The notes: generated by a model from the sequence alone, not told the origin. DNA of 64,000 bases from Symsagittifera roscoffensis (GCF_963678635.1 NC_087067.1:22699547-22763546); one strand, 5' to 3'; positions 10,904 through 25,900 are shown, counted from the stretch's first letter. Made by a program: numbers and translations.

Positions 10904-13900
10904 CTGAAATATATTTGAAAGTCTTCTAAATTTTTAAAGCTCGAATTATGCAAAAAACCGAAACAAGCTTGCAGTTTGATATACATTTAAGCAGGAGCGG
11001 ATCTACGATTTTCTCGAGTGGGGGAGGGGGATGTTGGACACTTTTTGGTTTTTTTTCGGCGCGCATTCCCCCTCGATATTAGTTTAGGAAGCACCCCTGC
11101 ACCTAAGGGCTGTCGGAATAGATAAATAATTACTTTTTTATCCTCATGTTTGCGTTTTCTGGCAGGCGATGACGAATCAGTAGAGTTTTCCCTCGAGTTT
11201 GCCCTAGAGGACGAGGATACTTTGGTTGGAGCTGCTGCTTTTGTTTCTTGTTTTGAGGAGTGGGTAGTTGCATCAGACGTCTAAATAAAATATTTGTGGT
11301 TTCATAAATAGATTCGAATTGTCGGAGTGAATCAGGTTCAACAGCGTTGGACTATCAAACAACTCATCTTTCTTAAATCGCAAAACTCAAAAACAGTCTT
11401 CTATTCAGAAACATAACCTTATTTAACTTAAAGATAACTAACAGAAAAACTTAAGCTTCTTAGTAGCGGAATGTTCCGACGTACAATCGTGCGAAATTTC
11501 TTCAGTAAAAAAATTTTTTTTTATTCACACAAAGTATACCAAAGAAATTATATCGTTGAGTTTTAATTGATGTATTAATTTTTTGTCAAATCAGAGCTCC
11601 CTGTTAAATTTAGCAATAATTGAAATTTAGGTATTAAGTGGGTACCTACCACCGAAATTCGATTGTCGGATCATCTAGTGCTACTAATTTTCATACGAAA
11701 TTTCACATCAAGATTACCATTTTTAACCACGGGTCGCTTCAATGTAACCTAAGTGAATTAAAAAACATTTCAGTATTTTCATTTTAAGTTGTAATCGTCA
11801 ACTAGAAAGAACTAACTGACTTATTTTTTCGATTGCAAAACAATAGAGAACTCAAATGCCCAGGTGAATCAATACTGTCGATGTTCTTGATTTGACCTCT
11901 TATGTTAGGGCCAGTCAATCGAGAAAGGAGGTAGAAATCAAATTTGTTGGTTCAGTTTGTTTCGATCAGCCAGATAAGTGATTGTCATAGATGAATTCAT
12001 TTGTTGAAGGTGCAGCCATTTTCAATTTAGGCCAATGAGCGGGCGAATTCTGAGTGGAACAAAATCATATCACACCTTGTCGACTTTTCTCTTCTTCGAA
12101 TCTGAAACAAGAAAAAGTACAGTCAGCCAAACCAAATAGTAGTCATTAAAACCAAATCATCTAAAAAAACGAACTAACTAAGTATCTATTATTTAATTTT
12201 AAGTCGTTTCTAATATTTAACTGTCAGTCGTTTTCAATTGCTATGGGTGACATGTTTGACAATTTAACACTCGTAAAGAAGCATTTCACCACAGTCACAT
12301 CTCTACTTTGACAAAAATTTGCTCATAAATTTGATGTTTCAGACAACCTTTAGAAGCGAACTCTTCTGCTGAAATAGGTCAACTGATCTTTTTGATTATA
12401 CGCTTTTTAGTCGGCGTAGGGTCCGTTTTAAAATTTTTCTGGACAATTTTGACTAACTGAAGGAAAGCTCGTACGGGCGTCAAGTAGGGTATCATATTTA
12501 ACCTTTTGGTCGTGATTCAGATTTCGAAAATACAAAAAAATTCTCTCAAAGTCGAAGAAAAATTTGTCTGAAATTTATCGTTGTTCAGACTATTTAGACA
12601 AAGTTTGAGACGTTGACCTCCAAATTCGATTCGAGTACAATTCCAAAATTTTATTTTATCTATTATAATTTCTCGTTCTTTCCTTTTTTTTAACCACAAT
12701 TCAGTCACTTTTAAGTTTTTAAAGTAGCATAAGCATTTCGAACTTCTACACTTGATTATTTGTGATCGGAACATTCTTGCTACTTGCACAGCATCCGGTT
12801 ATCCGAGTTATATTTCAAGTTGTTTTGATATAATTAGAAGCGAAGTTACGGAAAAAAAACAGACTTTGTTGAAAAAATCTCAACTTTCGAATTTCAAAGA
12901 AAAAAAATAGATGCCTTTTAAGCTTTTTAAATCTCTAGAACAATTTTTGATTGGCACTGTTTTGATAACATAATAATCCAACTTGAGAAAACTGGATCAA
13001 CACGTAAAGTTTTCATTCCGCGGAAAATCTAAAAATTAAATTCCTCTTTCGAAACTAGAAACCGTTCACCTTTTTTGCGCCATTTCCACGTTCGTATTAG
13101 GAGAGAGCTAATTACGAAACTTTCAGCAGATGAATTTCAATTGAACTCAAAAGTGCATATATATTTAAGTAATTTCATAAATGCATTATTATGTATGGAT
13201 GCACATCTGTAGTTATTAGAACATTTTAAGAATTTTCACTGAAAAAAAACATATATAAGAGTCTTCACTACGTTCATTACTCCTAATAAAAGAAATGACT
13301 TCAATTAAATAATAGATATAGAAAAAACGCAATTTATCTCGTCTCTCAAGAGTTAAGCTTCAAGAGCAGTAGCGTTTACTTACCCGCAGTTGTAGACGAC
13401 GATGAGCCTCCCGAGGAGCCTTTCTCAGTGCCATTGGCAGAAGCTCCTGAAGCCAAATCAGCAGCCGCAGGTCTCTTAGACGACGAAGACGCACTCCCAT
13501 TGGCCAGTTTGGACGATGAACTGTCGGCTGATGTCTCCTTCTGCACACTGGACGATCGGCTGGTCGACGCAGCCTTCTGAGTCTCTCGTTTGATCGTCGC
13601 TTCATTCTGCTTCATCTTCTCTTGTTTCTTCATCCTCTGAATCATAGGACAGGGGTAACATTATGATGTTCAAAAAGTTGAGGGCACTTTTCAGCGACCA
13701 AACTGTCCATTTAATCTACCTCTGATTCAATACTGGTTAGTATATCAGTTAAATTTAGCTGCATCTTTGAATTCGGGTCAGAGAAATTTTTGTTTCTTTC
13801 TTTCACTTCGTCAAGGACACTTAAAAACAGTCTACTTACATCTGACTTGTCGTGGAACTGTTCTTCGGCCATCAGCTTTGACTTCTGAGTCTTCATCTTG

Positions 13901-16900
13901 ACCACGTACCTAAACAAAAGAACCAAATTTCAATTTGAATCCTGCTTTTATTTGAAAAACATTTCGTAATTAGTCAATCAGCCGGTGGCAAATTTTCAGA
14001 AAAATATAATTGGATCACAAGGAAGTTTTTTTTCCAACACAAATGTTTCGTTTTGTGAACAAATTCCCAATCCAAGGAAAATGAAAGACCCTGCATTTTT
14101 TCAAATTTCGGAATTATTTAGTTTCGGAACAACTTTATCAGCACAGTTTTAGGTTGATTAATTAATTTGTAGGTTGTGCTTCGAACTAATTTTTATTTTT
14201 ATAGATAGTTTCAATTATCAATAATATTTGTAGAAAAAAAACTTAAAAAGGTTTGAAGACGCTAAAAACAAATGTTATTGGGATTTTTATCAATTATATC
14301 CGAGAACAAAAACTTACGCCATGCAGAGACTTGACAAGTCTGGCCTGGAGTCTTTCTCGTCCAGCCTGACTTTGTCCACTCTCTTCTCGATGGCAGCCGC
14401 CAGATGGGCCACTTTGGGGAAGTAGGGCAACATTCTCGTCAGCAGGATCACTGTGTTCCTCGTCTGGATGTAGTCCCCACTCTCCAGACACTGGATCAAG
14501 TCTCTGGCCACCTAACACAGGAAACATCCAGAACTCAAGGCTACTCATATTTCACTAATAAATATTTCTCTGAAATAAATTCTTTCAATGAAAAATTTAA
14601 ACAAACAGTCGGTCGAATGATTTCTTCAATTTTGAAATATTCAATATCAACGAACGATATAATTGAAATCTTCGTCGAATTAGAACTTCTACATTATTTC
14701 AGGTCACTTCTTACGCTCTTTTCAATAAAAAAAAAATTTTGAACCTTAAAATTTGAATAAATTCTGACCTTGAACTGCCATTTGTAGCAGACATGTCTGA
14801 AGTTCTCGTACTCCAGAATGGCCTCACTCTTGTTGGCCGCACTGCTCGTGTCCTTCCTGATGGTCATGAAGAAGCCAGGGTAATTGCTGCACTCCTAATA
14901 AATACACCACGTAAAATACAGGAAAGCTGAGAAATTACATGGTTAGAGATATAGCTTCTGCATTATTCGAGGTTCTACATTATTCGATGGCTCGCCTTAT
15001 GCACACCCAATAAATAGTAGCGAAAAAAGCTCATTAAAAAACCTCCTAGCCGAAAAAAAACAATTGAGAGCATTTACATACGATATAATTGGGATCTTAT
15101 TCAAGATCAGGGGCGGATATAGGATTTTCTCGAGGGGGGCCGGATTTTCAAAAAATTTGTCGACCTTTTTTTTAGGTCGTCCAAATTGATTTTCCGAGCT
15201 CTCCCAATGCACTAAATAGACCCTGTTTTGGCGAAATTTTCTGCGCCGGAGGCAAAAGCTGGTAAAAACAGGCCAAAAATGCCGTTTTTAGGCACTTTTT
15301 AGAAAATTTTGACCAAAAAATTGCGTTATTTTGGTGCGCTCTCCCCCCTCGAAATTAGTATGTATTGCCGCCAAAAGCTTCTAGAAAATTTCTAGTCCGT
15401 CAGTACAATAGAACAAACAGTACAAAGGGGACCCTTTGGGTAGGCAGGGGGTCGAATTCCTGAGGGGGGGGGGCTAAATCCGCCCGTGTCAAGATGCAGG
15501 TTCAGAAATTATTCCACCTTTCAAAACTTCGATCTCAAATTTGTATTTTTTTTCTTTTTATTTGGAACAATCCATTTATGGAGCAGCTTGTTCACTTGGT
15601 AAAATCAATTTTATTCAGATAATCAGAAATCAGCGTTTGTTTGCGGACTAACCGATTAAATTCGACGTTTCCTATTAGAAATGATCTTTCTCTTGATTAG
15701 TTTGGAGGCTAAAATGTTTACATCCTCGAGCCCATGTTAGGGTTGATCGGTGAAAATGTTTACCTTGTCATAGATTGCCTTGTCCGAGTGCCACTTCAGG
15801 ATGATTTCCCACATTGAGTAGAGGAATCTACCGTAGCGACTAGCTTCATTCTCCGTGAAACTGGCCACGTTGTAGATCAGGTCCGAAAACACCTACATAT
15901 CAAATAGATAGAGATCAGTTTGGACAAATTGGCAGAGTTAAAAACCTTATACAAACTAAATGAATTTTTATTGTTCCGACTTTCGATACGAAAGTAACGG
16001 AATATTTGTGCCGGGTGGGTTTTTTTTCTGACAAATTTCGACTTTTTAACTAGCCATTTTTGACGGAATTTTTTTATATCATTCGAAAGATATTGTTATC
16101 CTGAGCTTAAATTTGAAAAGATATCTCACCTGTGATCATTTTTCCTTAAGTTACGGGTGTTTAAAGACTAGCATTTTGGCCAATTTGGGACAACTAACGC
16201 GCGATATATTTCGCGCTATTAACGCGTAAGCGGAGATTTAATCCGTCTTAGAAATTGTTCCAAATTGGTTGAAGGAAGCTTATTTGCCATAATTGATTTG
16301 TTAGTAGAAGCGAAATTTATCACTTAGTACTTAATATGGCGTGTGGGGGGATGATTTTCACGAAAAAAATCAAATTTTTTTTAGAAAACTTTTTTCATTT
16401 TATTTTCTTTTTTTTTTACATTTAATTTTTTGATATTACTACTGCTTCATAGACCTTAAAAGGCAGTCGGAACATTCAGGGCTTCGCCCTGATACTAGCA
16501 GTCTTGTTGGACTTTAAAAGCCATCAGGAAAACTCAAATTGATGAGGAGTTTTCAAATAAGGAGTAATTAACTATTTAGCTTCAAGTTACTACATTCCAA
16601 CTTTAAAATATACACACTAGGAACAAAACAACATATAGGCGAAACTGCGCTTCGCAACAATAGCAAGAACACGACAAAAAGCAGCTCTATAAAGAGCAAT
16701 TAGAAACAGTAGAAATAGGCCTCGAATTAATAAAAATTTGGATATATCTCGGTTTCGAACCTACGCCCTACTGCGACCTAGAGATTATGAAGCTCACGCA
16801 CTAACCACTCAGCCACGGACGCTTATTTGATAACAAACACTAGCCACAAACAAAGAAGAAAACATATGCTATGCAATTTCCAATGCCACAGTGAAATTTC

Positions 16901-19900
16901 CATATAAGTAAACACTTTCAATGAACACTTTTATTTGCTAGATTAGAAAAAAGAAGGTTCGTAGTAATACATTACGCTGATGGCTAGTGTAATGATATTC
17001 AATATGTGTATAATTTATTGTTTTTGTTCCTAATAATAATTCATGTGCTTCGCAAACTGTCGCATGGTTTACTAACCCGGTCGAAGCAGAGGATGGTTGA
17101 GAAATTCACTGCCTGAAGACTGTGGATTATCTTGATGAACAAGGCACAGAACACGGCATCCGAGGCAGAAAATAAGCACCTATGAACAGAAAATACATTC
17201 ACATGTTCCGCTCAAGTCTCCGGATTATTCGTGATTCAGATTCGTGAAATAAATCAGAGAAGTTGTCTCAATGTCAAGAAAGTCTCGTCAGATATTTTGC
17301 GTTTTTCAGACTGATTCTCAAACTAATTCGATTCACTCCCTATCTCACTCATTCACAAGTTTTGCGTTGATTTATAATTAACTCAATATTTCTTTTAACT
17401 GAGAGTTTAATTTCCATTTCTCAGATCTTCAGTTTCAGAAGAACCTTCCAAACAATTACGCCAGCGACCCGATATTAAGATGCTCTATTTGGAAGAGGAG
17501 GAGGTTAACTTGATCCCTTTCAGCTTCTATTTATACGCACCTCTGGTATAGGCAGAACTGTTGTATGCGGACGATGCACTCGCTCTTAGCTGTCTTGTTG
17601 GGGAACCAGTGTTTGGACTCTGACTTGAGTCTGAACATGACTCTGGTCACGTGGTCCAGCTGTTTTTGCTGCTCTTCCTTCAACTTATCCACCATCGCAC
17701 TCAACTTGTCCTTCTCTTTCGTCTTCTTACTATCACTCTGCACATACACACAAATTTTTTTTATAGTTAACGCTGTAAATCCGTAAACTTCATAATAATC
17801 TGCACAATTCACGCGAGGAAAAAATCTTTAAACGCAAGAAATGCTTAGCGCAAAAAACATCCGTAATTTTAAAATTTATTTCTTTTATTAACGCAAAAAT
17901 AAGCTTAATTTAAGGCTAACTTAACTTTTTGTAACAATTTTATTTGCTTTAAAAAATTAATGGCAACATTTTGGCAATACCAGAGACACTGAGCAACTTA
18001 ATTGGTAAAAAAAAACCCTGCTTTTTAAACTAAAGACATTTCTGACACGGTTTTTAGTGGCTAAATTCTCGAGGTAAAACTTAATTCTGATGTTAAAATG
18101 AACAGTATTATAGGTCAACTAATTTCGTTAAGATTCGTTATCCGGAAAGGAGATTGACCTGATTTTGTCAATTACTGAACATACCCAGTCGCTCCTGGCG
18201 TCAATAGCTGTCTTCTGGTTATTCAACTTATTTGCCTCCTTGTCATACACATCCACCGGCACTCTTATGTCATAGAGGGAGAGGGACCAGAAGGTGAAGT
18301 AGAATTGGGGGGTGACGTGGTCGAATAGGAGGGAGGTGCAGGGGTCACTCTGCAGTACTGGAAGGGATGCCGTCATCACTGACTCCATCACTGCGTCCAC
18401 TGCCTCTTTGTACTTCTTAACCACTATCTGCAAAACAACATGATGCAAAAATATTGATTCGCTGCTAGGCTGTTTATACACGAGAGAAAGGACCCAAAAT
18501 CAAGCTGTTTAGTTCAATACGAGCAATCACTTTTATGCTGTGCATATACAAATCAGTCCCATACAAAACAGTCCAATACAAAATAGTCCAAAAAATCATG
18601 TAATGAAATAAAAACAGTCCGATACAAAACAGTCCGGTTTAAGGCCACCCGTAAGCGGCTCAAATTAACCGGCTCTAAATGCTGTATTAAGTCCTACCCT
18701 CTGTTGGCAAGCTCGCAACACGTTGGCGCGACTGCGGCAATCACTATTTTGTTCTTTATGTTTGTTGAACAAGGGACAATTCTCAGCCTACCGGCTTGTT
18801 AAAACAATTATTACTTGGGACTGTTTTTCGGACTTATTTGTATCGGACTGTTTTTTCGTTCATTTTTTTTCGGATTGTTTTGTATTGGACTGTTTTGTAT
18901 GGGACTGTTTTGTACAGACACGTTTTATGCAGAAGTTTCCAACTCGCTTTGCTTTGATGCGTATGAAACAGCAATGAAACTAAGTTAACATTCGTGATGC
19001 ACTTGAATTCCTCGAATCCATTATAAAATTTGTGGCAGTAGAAGCAAAAGTGCACGAAACGAGATAGATTTTTCTTGTATGGTTTCAAATGTGCACGAAA
19101 CGAAATAGATTTTTCTTGTATGAAGAAAATTCTACTGCAGACATTTACTTGTATCGTTGTTTTCTCTAAGAATTGCTTCAAACGTATGCTTGAAAAAATA
19201 TATACCATAACCACGCTTCAATATATACTTCCCAAAGAAATATTTAAGCAGAGCCTTGCTCAATCAATTACAAACCATCTGTTGCTGAAATTTTTCTTGA
19301 TTATATTTTTTGAAGTTGTGACACGTTAAATAACAATGGATATTTGAAAAAAGCTCTTTTAGAAGGGCCCATTCGACAATTGTACTTATATTTAATTGTT
19401 CTTCAGCCTCTCGGCTAATCCTTTCAATACTACCGATGCTTACCCTATCTGCAAGCTTTCCATCTTCAGTTTTTGCTCTCTCTTCTTGTTTCATCTCTTC
19501 AAACTTCAAATTAATCTGCCTTTGGAACTTAATTCGACTCAGTGAAAAAGCAGCATCAGGAGACAATCCATAATTCCCTAGCAATGCGTCAAACGCAGGT
19601 AGCGACGCCATCTCGTCCAGATTCTGACTCAAGTCTAGGAACTCCAGCATCTGGACCAGACAGTCCTGAGACTGGTCATACAGAGAGCCAATCAGCTTCA
19701 AGTGTCCCTCTAAACCCTCTTTGAAAACGACTGAGTTTCTGTGATTTGAGAGCAGCATGCAGAGTGGAAATGCGATGTTAAGTTCGACCATCGTGTCTTT
19801 CAGTCGTTTTGAAGACTTTTGACACGCGCGCACTTGTCCTTGATACGCCGCCTGTAACAATCGATTTTCAATTTAAGGTGAAAAATGCGCAAAACCTCAA

Positions 19901-22900
19901 ATCCGAACGCGATTCAAGTACCAATCAGAATGGAATCATTCAATGTGATATCTTTGATTGCCACGATACTCCAGTGAGTACTTACACTACTGGTTTAAGG
20001 CAGTTTAAATATGATTTTTGAGCTTGCAATATTGCCTGCCAAACATACAGTTAATTTATTCACGTCCTTTTTTCTTCTCCATTTTAGACGTCTCAGACTG
20101 CCCGCCAGTTAATTTTTACCCGCTTTCCTTCCCATTTAATTTTTTCCAAGGTCATTATTTCATTTAAACTACTTCAACCCTTGCTTTCTCTTGCTGCAAT
20201 ACTTGCCTCAGACTTGAGCAATTCCCCTCCTCCGAGTGCGAACAACTCATCATTAGTGATATCTTCAAACACAGTGACCCCACTCATCTTACTCAGCAGT
20301 TCCTTCAAGATGACCAGATCAAAGTTCCTCTCTGCTTTCAGCTGATTGGCTATGTACTGCAAGAGTCCAGCGGTGTCGAACACGTACTTCTTGCAGATTA
20401 AACCAATGAACACTGCTAGACCTAGAACGGAGAAGGAAATTTGAACGCCTGGTTGTCTAGAGTATTCGATAATCTTCACTCTGCAGTATTGAAATTGCCA
20501 GCAAACCAAATCGCTCATTTTCAGGAAAAAAATCACTCATTGCAATTCGAAGGATACAAATTATTAAAAAACAGGATACGTTAGATAGTTGCCAGACTAA
20601 ATCAAGTCGGCCCCCTCATCAATCATGAAGCAAATCTGCAATATCCTTCAAACAATCCCATTAATAAGTTATCTCGCCAAAACTACCTTTATTTTTCACT
20701 AGGTTTTGCGAAGTATTTCACAATATCAGGTGTAGGCACTCACTGTTGAGCCATGGTGACAATGACGCATTAGCTTGATTGATCTTCTCCTTGGCCGGAT
20801 TGCCTAGTTCCTCAACCAGAGTGTAAATCATAATGTCAATCGAGAGCTGCGAAAACAACTTCAGCACATCCGCCATTGGTCCATTCAGATTATCGTATTT
20901 CTGCAGTTGTGCAATCACATGATCAAATGCCACTAAAGGGTTGCAGAAAGCGAGTTTTGCAATATGGCGTCCGATGCTTTTGACCGTGTCTTTAGTGAGC
21001 CTTTTCATCAGGTACTTGATCCGGTCCACTACTTCTGCTTTCTTCAGAATGAGAAGGGGGTCTGAGGCGTACACTTGCGATTTCCAAAGGTAGTAAAGAT
21101 GGTATCTAGAACAGTGAAAAGTAGTGTAAGGCCTAGAAAGTTTTAATGATCCCGAAATGCTATATTTAAAAATTTGAATGCAGAGGGGAACTGAGCTTCG
21201 CACCACTTGCGATACAAAAATGAATGCATGTGATAAAAATCAAATGAAAAAAATTAAAATAGAAAAAAAAAGCCAAATTATTGTTTTTGTCAATAAAAAA
21301 ATTATAACAAAAGCACAAAAAATCCGGTAAAAAATGCAGACACCATTAGAAAAATTACAAGGAGACTTGAAAAATGCCGAATGTAAAAAAATCCTTAATG
21401 CGGAACTAAGCGGAAAAAAATAAGCAGACATACCATAATCTAGGCCAGCCGAAAACTTTCAGTTTGCAAAAAAAACAGGTCCACTGAAATCGAACACCCG
21501 GGTTTTGTCGTCTCAAGCATGGGTTTCACAGCACCTTGGAAGAAAACTGAACCTTCAAAAAAAGTCAGGCTACGTTAACTAAGCCGTTAAAAATAAACGA
21601 ACGGACGATAATCACATAAACTACGAGAACTCAAGTTTGGAAAAAGCAGGTCGCGTTTGGATTCAAACCGGCCTCTGCCGTCTCAAGCATTTGTTTAACT
21701 CTACGCCAATTGTGCCAGATGGTTGATTGAATTTAAATTTAAAACTACCAAGCACACACACACACACACACACTTTTCGGTCATCAAACGACGCAATAAG
21801 AGGCCATCAAAGTTATATAAAATAAATTGAAACCTATTAAGCCGAAAAAAAAAGTATAATTTTAACAAATCGAATTGATAAAATTACAACCAACATAAAA
21901 AGCAAACTCCAATTAAGCCATTTATTATAAATGCTATCATGTTAAAAGTATTTCTGTTGCAACAGAAAGGCCCAGTAGATGCATAAATCCAGCAGATGGA
22001 TGAGTCCTATGAACAAGCTACGCATCACAAAAACTAGCGAGAACACGACAAAAAGCAGATTTATCTAAGCAGATTTATCTAATAAGAAAAAATAGAAACA
22101 AGCATCGAATTAGTAAAACTTTGCTGCGTATTGGCTTCGAATAGGCGATCTCTAGAATTGAAGTATCACACCCAGGCCTCTTGGCCACGAACGCTTAAAA
22201 ATCGGTAAACAACAGTCACAAATAAATCAGCTACATGCTAATAAATTGCCAATGCCATGCAGCAAAAGTGGCACTAAATAGAAATAGACACAATTTTGCA
22301 AGTAATAATTTGGAAGATAACAAAACGAAGGCATCCACACTAACTTTGTGTTCTGAAATCGAGTTTTTTTATTGTTATGTTGTTTAAACCAAATAACTTT
22401 TTTCGATTCATTTGATGAATTAAAAATGCATCAACTGGGTTAACCTATCACTAATCGAATGTCAAAGCATATGCTATCTAAAAGCCGTTAAGCTGTTACC
22501 AAAAATTAGCACCAATATTTGCGACTTAGCTTAAAAAAGAATAGTCGTACTAAAACATTAACGCTCACTAAAGTTGCTAGTGTAATAACGAATTTTCAAA
22601 CAAAATTACAAAGTGTAATTTCAAACAAAGTGTAAACTGCATATTTCTATGTAGCTCGATAATAACAATTAGAAGCAAGCAGCAGTTAGTGATAAGTTAT
22701 TAAGGAACTTAGAGCGTTGAGCTGTAATGGTATATCAGTTAGTTAGCACAATAATTTTATCACTTTACCTGTCGTGGTAGGGCAGATACTGTACGGCACC
22801 CCAGAGCAGCTCCGAGTAGAAACAGGAGGCATTCATCAGACTAAGAGCCGGTAACATGCAGCAGTCCAGTATCTTCAACCACGTCTGAGACACCTTCCGC

Positions 22901-25900
22901 TGCAAAGAGAAATTTTTTCAAGAATTTCGACAGCTTTCATTTGAGACACAGCAGAACTTCGCTGAAATTGTGATGCAAAAAAAATCTTTGCTAATATTCA
23001 GGCGTTGCAATGCCTAAAAGAAAACACTAGCGACAGCTTTCTAAATGAAACTTACCTTTTCAAGAGTAAAAACAGTCAGAACACAATTAATTCATAAAAA
23101 CTCATTTGACAAGATCAACCCAGGCAAAACAATCAAAAGAGAAAAATTAGCGAAAACCAAAACATTGCTTCCTTGCAACAAAGAGACAATAAATTCTCGA
23201 AAAGCTTGGATAAAAAATCGACTCAAAATTTTATAGTTGCAAACAGATTTTCTACTACGACAGAAATTTCGTCCTAAAAATTGAAATATTAGGTCCTATT
23301 TTAATATACCAGCAGAATTCCTTCCTCTTTTAAAACACAAATGAAATTAATTTGGGAATGTTTTGAAGCTCGAAATCGGGTTGTTGCGAGCTTGTCCGTC
23401 CCAAAAAACAAACTACTAATGAAAATGACCAGCGTTTATCGTTTATTTTTTTTTTAGAAAAAGTAATTAATTAACAGAGTTGGAAAAGTGTCAATGAACT
23501 CATAGATACTGAGAAAAAAAATGGCCGACTCTTGAGTTTCAAAGAAAAAAATATACGCTCTTTGACTTTCAGAAACAATTAATGATTGACATTTTTTAAA
23601 TTGAAAATCTATGTAAAAACTAGATTAATAGGTTTTACTCCACGGCGAAATCTACATAGCAAAATTCAATAAGAAAAAGTAGAAACAAGCATCGAGTTAG
23701 TTAAAATTCGGCTACGTCTCGGATTCGAGCCTGCGACCTCGAGATTAAGAGTCTCACACACTAACCACTCAGACATGGACGCTTAATAAATCAAAAACAG
23801 AAGTCAAAAAGAAAGCAGTAAACAGGCACTATGCAATTTCCAATGCCATAATGAAATTTCTAAATTAGCGAACATTTTTATTTGCCAGTAATAATAGAAA
23901 AAAAAAGGTTCGCACTAATACACTAACGCTGCCTAGTGTTAAAAAAAACTAAACTGCAAAACTTTTGAAAGTAGAAAACGTTCACGTTTTTGTTATCTTC
24001 ACAAAAATGTCTTTCTATAATGAAGTTTGCCTTCCTTCAAACAAGGGAAATTATCTGAGCTCAAATAGAAATAAAAAGTCAAACCGCAAAAAAAATTGAA
24101 CGCGAACAACTTTGGAAACAAAAACAAACACAATCTATGAAAAGATGTTAACCTTCATTGGTTCAGTGTCTCTTGGGAATTGAGCTCCTTGATAGCTTCC
24201 TTTTAGCACTAAAAAAACATCTTAGCACTAGAAAAACATCTTAGTACTAGAAGAACATCTTTAGTCCTTCATGAGCAGCAATAGATAGACAACGATTCTA
24301 CTAATAAGTCGGAGAAGTAAACAAATAATAACTGGTTACTTTATGAATTTACACTTGCGATAGCAAGAGTTTTATAAACAGATTTCTTTCTGCTTTCCTG
24401 GTGCTAACTTTGTCTGAATAATACGTCTTTGAAAGAAAATGGCTCGAAAAACGGCGAATTTGGGAACCCGCAACAGTATTTGAGGAATCCGGAACAATTT
24501 GTGAAATCCAAAAATAAATAATAAAACATTGATATAGTAAAGTTGAGCTGTTGCGGAATCCGCAACTGTAAGCGGAGTCCGCACTTTGTTAGCGGATTCC
24601 AGTAACATTTATATTTACGTCTTGAAATTATATTGTTAAAATAAATTTTTTTGTGGGTCATCAGCGAGACTGTCCAACAGTTCAATCTCATTTAATGCCA
24701 ACAGTTCGAACTAACCAGCTAAATCTCAAACTGAAAGAATGAACACCTTTCCGGTCTCAAATACTAAAACAATGAACACCTTTCCGATCTCAAATACTGA
24801 AAAAATGAACCGTTTTCCGATCTCAAATAGTGAAAGAATGAAAACAAACTAAGTGAACTAATTCATAGATTATAAGGCTGAATAATAATAATTTTCATTT
24901 ATTCCAAACGCTAAAGGGGTACATCCACAATTTCAGGCGAAAATGACTGACATTTGTTATTGGATTCCAGGAACAAAAGTTAAATCCGTATTTGCTAGAT
25001 AATGATTGTTCGCACAAGGACTGGTTCAGTTCAGTATCTTCAAGAAAACTAGGATCCACGTATATTTGCGGAATCCGCTTACATTTGCGGAATCCGGAAC
25101 ACCTAGCTATATTCGCTCGTTGCGGAATCTGCGACAAAAACGTAATTTATGTGCCGAAAAATTTAATTTGATACCACACTAAACTCCTTATAAAGCTGTA
25201 CTTGAGGAAGTCAACACCAGAGAAGAAAAAACAGACCCTACGCCATAATTCCTTTACTTCACTTTGTGAAGTGGTCGGAACAATAAAACATTTTTGGAAA
25301 ATGCACTCCCATGTGCTCGTTCCCTCGGGTTGACATAACTTAGGTCACAATCAGACTTACCTCGCATGGTCCTTTCTCAGCTTTTTCGGAAGACTGAAAC
25401 AAACATTTCAGGAGTGAGTAGCCAGAATTTCAGATTGCATAGGTCTGTTTCATTCTGCTGGAAATATTGTGTTCAAGTTCTTTTATTTTAGACAATTTTA
25501 TCTGAATTAAGCTAGTATTAGCGAACGAAAAAAAATCGATTATATCTTGTAAAATGAGTATATTTTTACCTCTTTCAACGATGCTGTCGCCATCCTGGCC
25601 AACTTTACAAAGAGAATCGGATCCTCGCTCAAAGAAGCGCCCAGCGTCATCAACATATCCGCAACTTCACCATGCAGATCTCCGAAGTCAGTGACAGGTT
25701 TGAAAGGTGATTCAGTTTCTTTGGTCTTCAGTGGCGGGGAGGATTGTTGTTGTGATGCAACCACGGAAGCTGGAGGAAGACCTCCGAGTCCAAACTCCTT
25801 GCACACCCTAGAAACATGATTGGTTCACAGAGCCAAACAACTGCACAACTCACAGATCCAAACAACAAGTCTACGGGCAAAGCAAAAACAAGCAAATACA

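Noticed and set aside
13360-13605. Arg-rich open frame overlapping THOC2 exon 21
   Set aside because: It is an out-of-frame reading of the Ser-rich exon, whose true frame joins both neighbouring exons.
14404-14742. 112-codon plus-strand frame opposite THOC2 exon 19
   Set aside because: A shadow of the conserved exon on the other strand; no homology or splice logic of its own.
16738-16826. Functional tRNA-Ser/Leu gene
   Set aside because: The same module recurs in at least six repeat copies with decayed stems; it is the core of a repeat.
19264-19443. Extension of the THOC2 exon 13 frame past the donor
   Set aside because: The homology stops at the GTAAGC donor and the next exon continues the family alignment; the extension is intron.
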